From Solirubrobacteraceae bacterium (GTDB lineage: Bacteria; Actinomycetota; Thermoleophilia; Solirubrobacterales; Solirubrobacteraceae): 16,995 nt of DNA. The notes below the pieces were generated by a model. That model searched no databases and had not been told where the DNA came from. It worked only from the letters and a program-made list of their open reading frames with translations. The position numbers and the translations under genes are program-made. The stretch's first letter is position 1. Each line of letters opens with the position of its first letter. Below, in pieces: positions 1 to 5,544 of this stretch. The DNA is taken from contig JAEMTR010000001.1 in assembly GCA_016462245.1 (NCBI GenBank), positions 1 through 16,995 on the forward strand, read 5' to 3'.

Positions 1-104
1 AGGTCGGTGAGGATGAAGATCAGAATCCAGATCCAAATGATCAAAAAGAAGATCGAGAGGACCGTCAAAAGGCCATCACCGAGTTCGTAGGATGCGAGAG
101 GCAT
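1..104 (-). CDS. Partial small membrane protein (PLDc_N / SHOCT-type N-terminus), runs off the window
   Basis: The 34 visible codons begin MPLASYELGDG and continue as one very hydrophobic segment rich in I, L, F and W, ending in a TDL-like turn. This resembles the first transmembrane helix of the small actinobacterial membrane proteins annotated as PLDc_N or SHOCT-domain proteins, whose function is not settled. The ATG at 102-104 is supported by a ribosome binding site, TAAGGAA at 112-118 on this strand, seven bases upstream. The gene is divergent from the haemolysin III family gene starting at 189, so the 84-bp region between them should hold both promoters. The rest of the gene lies outside the window, so the family assignment rests on one helix only. 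Confidence 0.55.
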   Translation of the reverse strand, partial: MPLASYELGDGLLTVLSIFFLIIWIWILIFILTD

Positions 105-135
105 GTATTAGTTCCTTAGCGTTTGAGTTGTTTGC

Positions 136-151
136 TTGACCCCCAAGTCAA
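136..151. repeat. Inverted repeat between divergent membrane protein genes
   Basis: TTGAC at 136-140 and GTCAA at 147-151 form a perfect five-base inverted repeat around a six-base spacer. It sits in the intergenic region shared by two divergent genes, the usual position for an operator. No -35/-10 pair with good spacing could be fitted next to it. Function is not established. Confidence 0.25.
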
Positions 152-188
152 CCACACAGGCGCTTGCTGAGCCTCTACCCTCCGTTGT

Positions 189-914
189 GTGGTCAAGAAG
201 ATCGAACAGCTACGCAATGACGCTGGAGAGAAGGTCGAGCGGCTGCGCGACGAGGCGTCGGCGCTAGCGGCGCGCGTCAAGCCCCGCTTCCGCGGCGTGA
301 TCCACTACTACTCGTTCTGGATCGCATTGGCGCTGGGAATCGTGCTCGTCGTACTAGCCAACGGCGAGCGCCAGACGATCGCGATGATCATCTACGCAGC
401 CGGGATCTGCGGCCTTTTCGGCATCAGCGCGCTCTACCACCGCCACAACTGGAAGCTGGAGCGCTCGCGGGCTTGGATGCGGCGGCTCGACCACTCAATG
501 ATCTTCGTCTTTATCGCCGCCTCAATCACGCCGTTCGCTCTGCTGATCCTGCAGGGCACACTGGCTGTGACGATCCTCGCGATCGCCTGGGGCGGCGCGG
601 CGCTGGGTGTACTGCTGACGCTGCTGTGGGTCAACGCGCCAAAGTGGCTCAGCGTCGCCGTCTACGTGGCGCTCGGCTGGGTCGGCATCCTCGCCGTGCC
701 GCAGATCTTCGACGCGCTTGGCTGGGCCGCGCTCGCGGGCCTCGCGCTCGGCGGCATCCTCTACACGGCAGGCGGGATCATCTACGCGATCGGCCGCCCC
801 GACCCGGCGCCGGAAACCTTCGGCTACCACGAGATCTTCCACTCTCTCGTCAGTGGCGCCGCCAGCGCGCACTACGCCGTGATCGTGTTGCTGGTACTGC
901 CGTTCGCTGGTTGA
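189..914 (+). CDS. Haemolysin III family membrane protein (TrhA/YqfA, CREST superfamily)
   Basis: A 241-residue integral membrane protein with about seven hydrophobic segments from residue 40 onward. It shows the metal-site pattern of the haemolysin III / PAQR (CREST) superfamily: Ser80 with His84 in SALYHR, Asp101-His102 in LDHS, and HEIFH at 214-218 near the C-terminus. In this family these residues bind zinc and suggest membrane hydrolase activity; some members affect membrane fluidity, and true haemolytic activity is rarely shown. The first 37 residues are a charged, probably helical cytoplasmic extension (KKIEQLRND, EKVERLRDE) longer than in typical 210-220-residue members. The start is GTG with no clear Shine-Dalgarno sequence, so the N-terminus is less certain than the core. 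It is the only full gene on the plus strand and converges on the cupredoxin gene with a 10-bp gap. Confidence 0.88.
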   Translation: MVKKIEQLRNDAGEKVERLRDEASALAARVKPRFRGVIHYYSFWIALALGIVLVVLANGERQTIAMIIYAAGICGLFGISALYHRHNWKLERSRAWMRRLDHSMIFVFIAASITPFALLILQGTLAVTILAIAWGGAALGVLLTLLWVNAPKWLSVAVYVALGWVGILAVPQIFDALGWAALAGLALGGILYTAGGIIYAIGRPDPAPETFGYHEIFHSLVSGAASAHYAVIVLLVLPFAG

Positions 915-924
915 GCGGCGCCGC
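915..924. repeat. Perfect 10-bp palindrome in the convergent gap
   Basis: The ten bases between the stop codons of the haemolysin III gene and the cupredoxin gene are GCGGCGCCGC, identical on both strands. As RNA it could fold only with a very short stem, and no U-tract follows on either side, so it is at best a weak bidirectional stop signal. Confidence 0.3.
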
Positions 925-1320
925 CTATTTAACGACGATGTTCTGCGTGTTGCCGGCGTGGAACGTGCAGTAGATCATGTACCTGCCGGCCTTACTGAAC
1001 TTGCGGCTGTAACTAGCGTTGGCGCCGATCGAGGGCGACTTGAAGTATTTCGCGGGGCCACGCAGATAGGTCACTGTGTGAAAATCGGTCAGTGAGCTGT
1101 CCCCATTCCACTTGATCGTTCCGCCCTTGCGGATCGTGACAGTCCGAGGCAGGAAGCCAGGCTCCTGATCATAGACTTCGGCCGTCGCCTTCAGTGGAGC
1201 CGGCTTTGCCTTTGCAGCGGCACCGACCGAGCCGGCCGCGTGCCCGGCCCCGACCGGCGCCGCTACTGCCAGCGCGGCCAGGGCTACGAGCATCATTGGG
1301 GTTAGGCGTCTGCTGATCAC
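925..1320 (-). CDS. Secreted plastocyanin-like cupredoxin
   Basis: A small blue-copper type protein. From the GTG at 1320 it has 131 residues: an N-terminal signal sequence with a hydrophobic run (MMLVALAALAVAAP) to about residue 30, an Ala/Lys/Pro linker, then one cupredoxin fold. Probable type 1 copper ligands are His81 (DFHTVTY), Cys118 and His121 (YCTFH). The usual axial Met is absent; Gln126 lies five residues after the second His, where plastocyanin has Met and stellacyanin-type proteins have Gln. The GTG overlaps the TGA of the upstream beta-helix gene by four bases (GTGA), which implies translational coupling; an in-frame GTG at 1347 would lie inside that gene and is less likely. It is the third gene after the multicopper oxidase, so it may pass electrons to or from that enzyme (inference). 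Confidence 0.85.
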   Translation of the reverse strand: MISRRLTPMMLVALAALAVAAPVGAGHAAGSVGAAAKAKPAPLKATAEVYDQEPGFLPRTVTIRKGGTIKWNGDSSLTDFHTVTYLRGPAKYFKSPSIGANASYSRKFSKAGRYMIYCTFHAGNTQNIVVK

Positions 1321-2708
1321 TTCGGTGGCTGAACCGTCTTGCTCCACACCGAGTAGTCGCCGTCCGGCGCCCGCGGGAACGGCTTCGTGCCGCGGAAGCT
1401 GGTCGAGGTTGGGTGCGGAATCATCCCGCCTGGGGCTGAAGCGATGATCAGCGTCAGCGCCCAGCCGATCGCTTCTTCCTGAGCGGGACCATTAAACGTG
1501 TTCGTCGGTCCTGGCTGCCCTGCAGCGTTGCAGGCAGGGAAGGCAACGGCCGTAAACGCCGGCTGATCGACGCCCGCCGTCAACGTGTTGTCTGAGAAGC
1601 AGTTGCCCGAGCCTGACCCGTCATAGAACAGGTCGCGGCCGTTGATGTCCTTGCCACCGTTACCGGTCGTGTTGCCGGTCACACGGTTGTCGACAAGTAC
1701 CCACGGCTCCTCACCGACTGGCTGCGAAGCGGGAACCTTGCCCTTGTTGCCGGCCATGTCGACCTGCTCGATCAGACCAATACCAACGCCCCAGTTACCG
1801 AAGACGCGGTTGTTGCTGATGACGTTGCGGCGGCCGCCGAAGAGCAGAACGCCGACTCCAACCGGATAAGGAATCGCGCCCGTGGTCGGCGTGACCTTCG
1901 GGAACGGCGTCGGCTTGTAGTAGTTGAAGTTGTTCCAGTAGATGTCGTTGTCGGAGATCACGTTGTCCTCCTCCGGCGGGTAGAGCTCACCAACGAGTGC
2001 GTTTGGAACTAGCCCGGTGCCGTTGTTGAAGAACTGCGACTTCGTGATGTTGACGTAGCGCATGTTCGTGCCAGACCAGCCGAGCACGTTGCCCCATGAG
2101 CGGACGTTCTTGACATAGGTCCGCTTTGGCTTGACCTGGAAAGGCGTCTGCCCGATGTAGAAGCCGGCGTCGGTGTGGTAGTAGGCGTCCGAGTTGGTGA
2201 TCGATCCACCCACTGAGTTGAAGGCGTAGACGCCGTAAACGCCGTATCCGGTGGCGATCAGCTTGTCCATCTTGTAGCCGTCAACGTTGACGGCGAAGAA
2301 GCCGTTGTCGGCGTAACCATGCGAGGAGAGGCCTTGCAGGCTGACGTTGTTTGCGGCGTTGATGATCACGCCGTTGCCGTTTCCGGCGGCGTTGATCAGC
2401 ACCTTCGAAGGATTCTTGGCGTTGCCGATCAGCTTGATGCCCTGCTTCGAAGCACCCTCGATCGTTACCTGCTCTTTGTAGATACCGTCGGCGATGCGGA
2501 CCGTGTCACCGGCGCGTGCTGCCTTGACCGCTGCCTGAATCGTCTTGTAGGCGCAGCCCTTCTTACAGACCTTCAGCGTCGCCGTCCCTCCGGGGCGAGG
2601 CTTCGGAGTGCCTGGGTTGGCTGGCGGTGGGTATGCGGCGGAAGCCAAAGCAGGCAGCGTCAATGCTGCTGCGGCGGCAATTGCGACGGTACGGATCAAG
2701 GTCTTCAT
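1317..2708 (-). CDS. Secreted right-handed parallel beta-helix repeat protein
   Basis: A 463-residue exported protein. A Sec signal peptide (MKTLIRTVAIAAAAALTLPA, then LASAA) precedes the mature part. The segment YKTIQAAVKAARAGDTVRI, followed by a GIYKEQVTI strand, is the typical first coil of pectate-lyase-like and NosD-like right-handed beta-helices. Further coils rich in Asn, Gly and Val follow (VIINAANNVSLQGL, NVISDNDIYWNN, NVISNNRVFGNWGVGI) to about residue 390, then a non-repetitive C-terminal part. Cys pairs near residues 48/52 and in GNCFSDN/FPACNAA could form disulfides. No catalytic residues of a known polysaccharide lyase class could be assigned, so substrate and activity are unknown. 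ATG with GAGGAGAG at 2715-2722, six bases upstream, is a firm start. It lies between the multicopper oxidase and cupredoxin genes in one apparent operon. Confidence 0.82.
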   Translation of the reverse strand: MKTLIRTVAIAAAAALTLPALASAAYPPPANPGTPKPRPGGTATLKVCKKGCAYKTIQAAVKAARAGDTVRIADGIYKEQVTIEGASKQGIKLIGNAKNPSKVLINAAGNGNGVIINAANNVSLQGLSSHGYADNGFFAVNVDGYKMDKLIATGYGVYGVYAFNSVGGSITNSDAYYHTDAGFYIGQTPFQVKPKRTYVKNVRSWGNVLGWSGTNMRYVNITKSQFFNNGTGLVPNALVGELYPPEEDNVISDNDIYWNNFNYYKPTPFPKVTPTTGAIPYPVGVGVLLFGGRRNVISNNRVFGNWGVGIGLIEQVDMAGNKGKVPASQPVGEEPWVLVDNRVTGNTTGNGGKDINGRDLFYDGSGSGNCFSDNTLTAGVDQPAFTAVAFPACNAAGQPGPTNTFNGPAQEEAIGWALTLIIASAPGGMIPHPTSTSFRGTKPFPRAPDGDYSVWSKTVQPPK

Positions 2709-2714
2709 CTAGTT

Positions 2715-2722
2715 CTCTCCTC
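2715..2722 (-). promoter_or_regulatory. Ribosome binding site of the beta-helix gene
   Basis: GAGGAGAG on the minus strand, six bases before the ATG at 2706-2708. It is one of the strongest Shine-Dalgarno sequences in the window and suggests that this secreted protein is translated efficiently and independently of the gene before it. Confidence 0.75.
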
Positions 2723-2728
2723 AGAGTT

Positions 2729-2748
2729 CAGCCAGTGGTTACTGGCTG
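2729..2748 (-). other. 8-bp perfect RNA hairpin between the oxidase and beta-helix genes
   Basis: CAGCCAGT (2748-2741 on the minus strand) pairs perfectly with ACTGGCTG (2736-2729) around a four-base AACC loop. It occupies much of the 63-base intergenic space just before the beta-helix ribosome binding site. No U-tract follows, so an intrinsic terminator is unlikely; an mRNA processing or stability element that sets different levels of the two proteins is more plausible. Confidence 0.5.
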
Positions 2749-2771
2749 GTGGCCATTCTTACACAGATTGT

Positions 2772-3908
2772 TTACGGCGTGACGAGGTAGAAACCCGCCA
2801 TCCCATTGTCTTGGTGCGACATCACGTGGCAGTGGTAGAGCCAGCGGCCCGGATTGTCCTCCTTGAAGCGGACCGTGATCGTCTCCGCCGGACCCACCGT
2901 TTGGTTGTCAGAGACGAAATTGCCCCCGTCTTTACGCCAGCGATGGCCGTGGATATGGAAGTCGTGGAAGGCATCGTCGATGCCGAAAACGTGCAGCGCG
3001 ACGTTCTGCCCGACCTTCGCTTCAATCGTTGGGCTGTTACCAGCGTAGGCGCGGCCATTGACGCATTGGAAGACGCGCTTGAGGCCCGTTGTTGGGGGTG
3101 CAAGCGAGTGCATGAATAGCACCCGCTCAACGTCGGCACGCGGCTCGTTCTTGGGGTGAACAATGATCGCGCCGAAGAGTCCGCGCATTGAGTTGAGCGT
3201 GTGGTTTGGGCCGTGGTCGTGATAGGGCCAAGCCCCAGCCGATTCAGGGACCGCTTCCCACAGATAAGTAAATTCTTCGCCGGGGCCAATGAAGCCGCCG
3301 GCGCGCGTGAAGTCGCCCATGTAGGCACCGTCGTACTCGGGCGTGTAGCGAACCCCGTGCGGGTGCATCGTGATCGCTTGCGCGTACTTGTCGGGCAGTC
3401 CGTTGCGGACGTGGACGCGCAGTACGTCGCCAACTTCGCATTCCAGCGTCGGGCCTGGGATTGCGGCCGGGCCTGCCGGCGCTGCAAAGCCTTCAGTCAT
3501 CAGCTGATAGACGAAGGCGCGGAAAACACTCGGCCCGGCGATCGCCGTGCCGTGCCAGACGTCGCGCCGCGGACGGGTCGGGACGATGTCCCAAAGCGCG
3601 GCCTTCGCTTCGACCCAATACTCAACGACCTTCCCACCGGGCTGAGGCTGGGGCGTTTGAAACTCAAGTTGGTCGACGGCGCTGGCGCCGGGCGTTACGG
3701 CGGCGATTTTGGACTTCGCGCCGGCAGGCTTCTTGACGCGCGCGGCAGCGGCGTCGGCCTTGGCCGCGTCTCCAGCTTTCTCAACAAGGATGTTCTGGCC
3801 GCCAATAGTGCAGAGGAAGGCGCCAGCGCCGGCGGCAAGGAAGCCGCGGCGGCCGAGGCTTAAATTGTCGGAGCTTTCGCCAAGATCGCGGTCGGAATTG
3901 CCTGACAC
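2772..3908 (-). CDS. Tat-exported two-domain multicopper oxidase
   Basis: A 378-residue laccase-like oxidase that would couple one-electron oxidation of a substrate to reduction of oxygen to water outside the cytoplasmic membrane. SLGRRGFLAAGAGAF (Arg20, Arg21) is a twin-arginine signal. Two cupredoxin domains follow with every copper motif intact: HPHG (His182, His184), YHDH (His230, His232), HDFHIHGH (His315, 318, 320) and HCHVMSHQDNGM (His359, Cys360, His361, His365, Met370). The only type 1 site is in domain 2, since domain 1 has HDH rather than HCH. This is the type B two-domain arrangement, like the small laccases of about 340 residues, which work as trimers. Residues 42-90 are a low-complexity Ala/Lys/Pro linker. 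The GTG start has no Shine-Dalgarno sequence and lies inside a palindrome. It follows sigH by 75 bases in the same reading frame. The substrate cannot be told from sequence. Confidence 0.9.
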   Translation of the reverse strand: MSGNSDRDLGESSDNLSLGRRGFLAAGAGAFLCTIGGQNILVEKAGDAAKADAAAARVKKPAGAKSKIAAVTPGASAVDQLEFQTPQPQPGGKVVEYWVEAKAALWDIVPTRPRRDVWHGTAIAGPSVFRAFVYQLMTEGFAAPAGPAAIPGPTLECEVGDVLRVHVRNGLPDKYAQAITMHPHGVRYTPEYDGAYMGDFTRAGGFIGPGEEFTYLWEAVPESAGAWPYHDHGPNHTLNSMRGLFGAIIVHPKNEPRADVERVLFMHSLAPPTTGLKRVFQCVNGRAYAGNSPTIEAKVGQNVALHVFGIDDAFHDFHIHGHRWRKDGGNFVSDNQTVGPAETITVRFKEDNPGRWLYHCHVMSHQDNGMAGFYLVTP

Positions 3909-3915
3909 AGTGTCA
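3903..3915. promoter_or_regulatory. Palindrome TGACACAGTGTCA over the oxidase start codon, candidate operator
   Basis: A perfect 13-base inverted repeat, TGACAC and GTGTCA around a central A, covers the GTG start codon (3906-3908) of the multicopper oxidase gene. A protein bound here would block transcription or translation start. The hexamer TATCAT (minus strand, 3924-3919), one mismatch from the -10 consensus, lies ten bases before the GTG, so a transcript with almost no leader could begin inside the palindrome. No -35 match was found. The regulator is unknown. Confidence 0.35.
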
Positions 3916-3983
3916 CGAATGATAACGAGCGCGATCGCTGCCAGCGCCGATTGCGACCGCCGTTGCGCCCACTCGCTCGGGTC

Positions 3984-4631
3984 CTAAGCGATCACGTTGC
4001 GACTGTCGAGGTGGCCGCCGACCTTGCGCTTGACGCGCTGGAGCGCGTTATCGACCGTCTTTGTGTCGCAATCGACAATCCCGCCGATCTCCTCGTACGA
4101 GCGCCCGTCGAGATAGAGCGCAAGAACGCGCGCTTCAAGCTCGGAAAGCGTTGAGGAGAGGCAATCAACTAGCGAACGCAGCTCCTCGGATGAGATCACC
4201 TGGTTGGCAGGGTCGTGGACGGTTGAGCCCGGCAGCATCTCTTCCAGTGTTGATTCGCCCTCGCTAGCGCCGGCTGGCGTCGTCGCGAACGAGACGTACT
4301 GGTTGAGCGGCACGTGCTTATGGCGCGTCGCCGTTTTGACTGCCGTGATGATCTGCCGCGTGATGCAGAGCTCGGCAAAGTTACGGAAGCTCGACTGTCG
4401 ATCGGTGCGGTAGTCGCGGATCGCCTTGTAAAGGCCAACCAACCCCTCCTGCATTAGATCGTCGCTGTCACCACCAGCGATGAAGTAGGACGAAGCCTTT
4501 AGACGGACGAATCCGTGATAGCGGCGGACTAGCCGATCGTAAGCGGCTGGGTCGCCCTGCTTTGCAAGGGCGATTAGGTACCCATCATCGACCTTTAGCT
4601 GAGCGTGAGATGAAGCGGAAATACGGGCCAC
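3984..4631 (-). CDS. sigH: Spo0H/SigH-type RNA polymerase sigma factor
   Basis: Sigma-70 family factor close in sequence to Bacillus subtilis SigH. Shared blocks include DSDDLMQEGLVGLYKAIRDY (region 2), SFRNFAELCITRQIITAVKT (region 2.4, -10 recognition), ATRHKHVPLNQYVS, and the region 4 helix-turn-helix YLDGRSYEEI followed by VDNALQRVKRKV. From the GTG at 4631 the product is 215 residues, very near the 218 of B. subtilis SigH, and AGAAAGGA lies six bases upstream; an upstream in-frame TTG at 4706 has no ribosome binding site and adds residues the family lacks. In Bacillus this sigma drives transition-state and sporulation genes, but its regulon here is unknown. It is last in the conserved rlmB-sigH order and directly upstream of the copper module. 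No anti-sigma factor gene is next to it. Confidence 0.93.
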   Translation of the reverse strand: MARISASSHAQLKVDDGYLIALAKQGDPAAYDRLVRRYHGFVRLKASSYFIAGGDSDDLMQEGLVGLYKAIRDYRTDRQSSFRNFAELCITRQIITAVKTATRHKHVPLNQYVSFATTPAGASEGESTLEEMLPGSTVHDPANQVISSEELRSLVDCLSSTLSELEARVLALYLDGRSYEEIGGIVDCDTKTVDNALQRVKRKVGGHLDSRNVIA

Positions 4632-4637
4632 GAGCAA

Positions 4638-4645
4638 TCCTTTCT
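4638..4645 (-). promoter_or_regulatory. Ribosome binding site that fixes the sigH start
   Basis: AGAAAGGA on the minus strand, six bases before the GTG at 4629-4631. It supports the 215-residue form over a longer TTG-initiated form. Confidence 0.7.
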
Positions 4646-4646
4646 C

Positions 4647-4662
4647 CCCTATTTCACTAGGG
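4647..4662 (-). other. Small hairpin just upstream of the sigH ribosome binding site
   Basis: CCCTA and TAGGG pair perfectly around a six-base loop (GTGAAA on the minus strand). The 3' arm ends two bases before the AGAAAGGA ribosome binding site. With a five-base stem it is a weak structure, but its position would allow it to affect ribosome access. Confidence 0.3.
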
Positions 4663-4731
4663 AAAAGTCGGACGAGCTCAGTGGCGCACTCCTCCCCTGG
4701 CGCCAACTGCGAACGTTAAATATGTCTTATT

Positions 4732-4754
4732 CCTCACCCTGAGGTAGAGCCTCA
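4732..4754 (-). other. Overlapping alternative hairpins in the sigH leader
   Basis: On the minus strand TGAGG (4754-4750), CCTCA (4744-4740) and TGAGG (4736-4732) follow each other, separated by five and three bases. The central CCTCA can pair with either flanking TGAGG but not both. This is the layout of a small two-state switch, placed within about 25 bases of the predicted transcription start. The stems have only five pairs, so it is suggestive rather than firm. Confidence 0.35.
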
Positions 4755-4763
4755 AGTAAGGGA

Positions 4764-4792
4764 GTTATTTCACAGTTATGGAACCTTGTCAA
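4764..4792 (-). promoter_or_regulatory. Predicted sigH promoter (TTGACA, 17 bp, AATAAC)
   Basis: Minus-strand TTGACA (4792-4787) is a perfect -35 hexamer. A 17-base spacer leads to AATAAC (4769-4764), a four-of-six match to the -10 consensus. Transcription would start near 4757 and leave an untranslated leader of about 125 bases before the GTG at 4631. This is the best two-element promoter in the window and implies that sigH, and perhaps the copper module after it, is transcribed separately from rlmB. Confidence 0.55.
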
Positions 4793-4848
4793 GGAGCGAT
4801 CGCGAATCACCCGCCGGAGCGAGCAAGAAACCAGTGTTTACGGGCGTT

Positions 4849-5544
4849 TCAGGAGCGCTGCGGGAGGATGCCGTACATCAGCGCGGAGGCCGCAGCACTC
4901 GCATTTAGCGAGTCGAGCTGGCCAAGCATCGGCAGTTTGATCAGCGCGTCGCAGCAACTGGCGACGCGCGGCCGTAGCCCGCTGCCCTCCGACCCCAGCA
5001 CCAGCACAACGCCGCCGCGGTAGTCGGGAGTTAGGTAGTCGGTCGCTTCGTCACCACTGTCGGCGCCGTAGCACCAGGCGCCGGCCTTCTTGGCGTCCTC
5101 AAGGAACTCGGAAAGGTTGTTGACCTTGGCGATCGAGAGCCACTCAACGGCGCCAGCCGAGGCTTTGCAGACGGCCGGCGTTACATGCGCAGAGCGGCGC
5201 TCGGTGATGATCACGCCGGTTGCGCCGATGCACTCGGCGGTGCGGCAGATCGCGCCGAGGTTCTGTGGGTCTTGGACCTCGTCGAGCGCAATAATCAGCG
5301 GGTCGGGCTTGGCCAGCAGCTCGCCAGCGCTGGCGTAGTGGTAGCCCTCAATTCGCGCGCAGACGCCCTGGTTGCCGGGGCTCTCGCAGATCTTGTCGAT
5401 CTCGGCGGCGCTGACGCGCTTGATCTGGCTGGCCTTGTCGAGCCAGTCCTCGCGCGAGGCGCTGTCGGTAGCCCACAGCTCCTTGATTCGGCGCCGGTTG
5501 GCGCGCATCGCTTCGTGAACCGCGTTGCGCCCGTAGATGATCAC
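4849..5544 (-). CDS. rlmB: 23S rRNA (guanosine-2'-O-)-methyltransferase RlmB, SpoU/TrmH family
   Basis: A 231-residue SPOUT methyltransferase that uses S-adenosylmethionine to methylate a ribose 2'-OH in 23S rRNA (G2251 in E. coli). The three family motifs are clear: LDEVQDPQNLGAICRTAE with the catalytic-region Asn and Arg (about 88-104), VLVLGSEGSGLRPRV, and IKLPMLGQLDSLNASAAASA, which form the knotted cofactor site and dimer interface. The N-terminal part (IIYGRNAVHEAM) is the small substrate-binding domain. The GTG start overlaps the cysS TGA by four bases (GTGA), indicating translational coupling. B. subtilis has the Mini-RNase III gene mrnC between cysS and rlmB, and it is absent here. 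Members that modify other rRNA or tRNA sites exist, so the exact target is inferred from synteny and motif 3. Confidence 0.93.
   Translation of the reverse strand: MIIYGRNAVHEAMRANRRRIKELWATDSASREDWLDKASQIKRVSAAEIDKICESPGNQGVCARIEGYHYASAGELLAKPDPLIIALDEVQDPQNLGAICRTAECIGATGVIITERRSAHVTPAVCKASAGAVEWLSIAKVNNLSEFLEDAKKAGAWCYGADSGDEATDYLTPDYRGGVVLVLGSEGSGLRPRVASCCDALIKLPMLGQLDSLNASAAASALMYGILPQRS

Noticed and set aside
915..924. Bidirectional intrinsic terminator in the convergent gap
   Set aside because: The 10-bp palindrome leaves almost no loop and there is no U-tract on either strand.
473..973. Plus-strand frame overlapping the haemolysin III gene in another phase
   Set aside because: Arg-rich low-complexity product; the overlapping gene has clear membrane helices and metal-site motifs.
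2319..3119. Plus-strand open frame of 266 codons across the beta-helix and oxidase genes
   Set aside because: It is antisense to two supported genes and crosses their intergenic hairpin and ribosome binding site; the translation looks compositional.
4632..4706. Longer sigH from a TTG at 4706
   Set aside because: No ribosome binding site there, the added residues are not in the family, and the GTG at 4631 has a well-placed AGAAAGGA.
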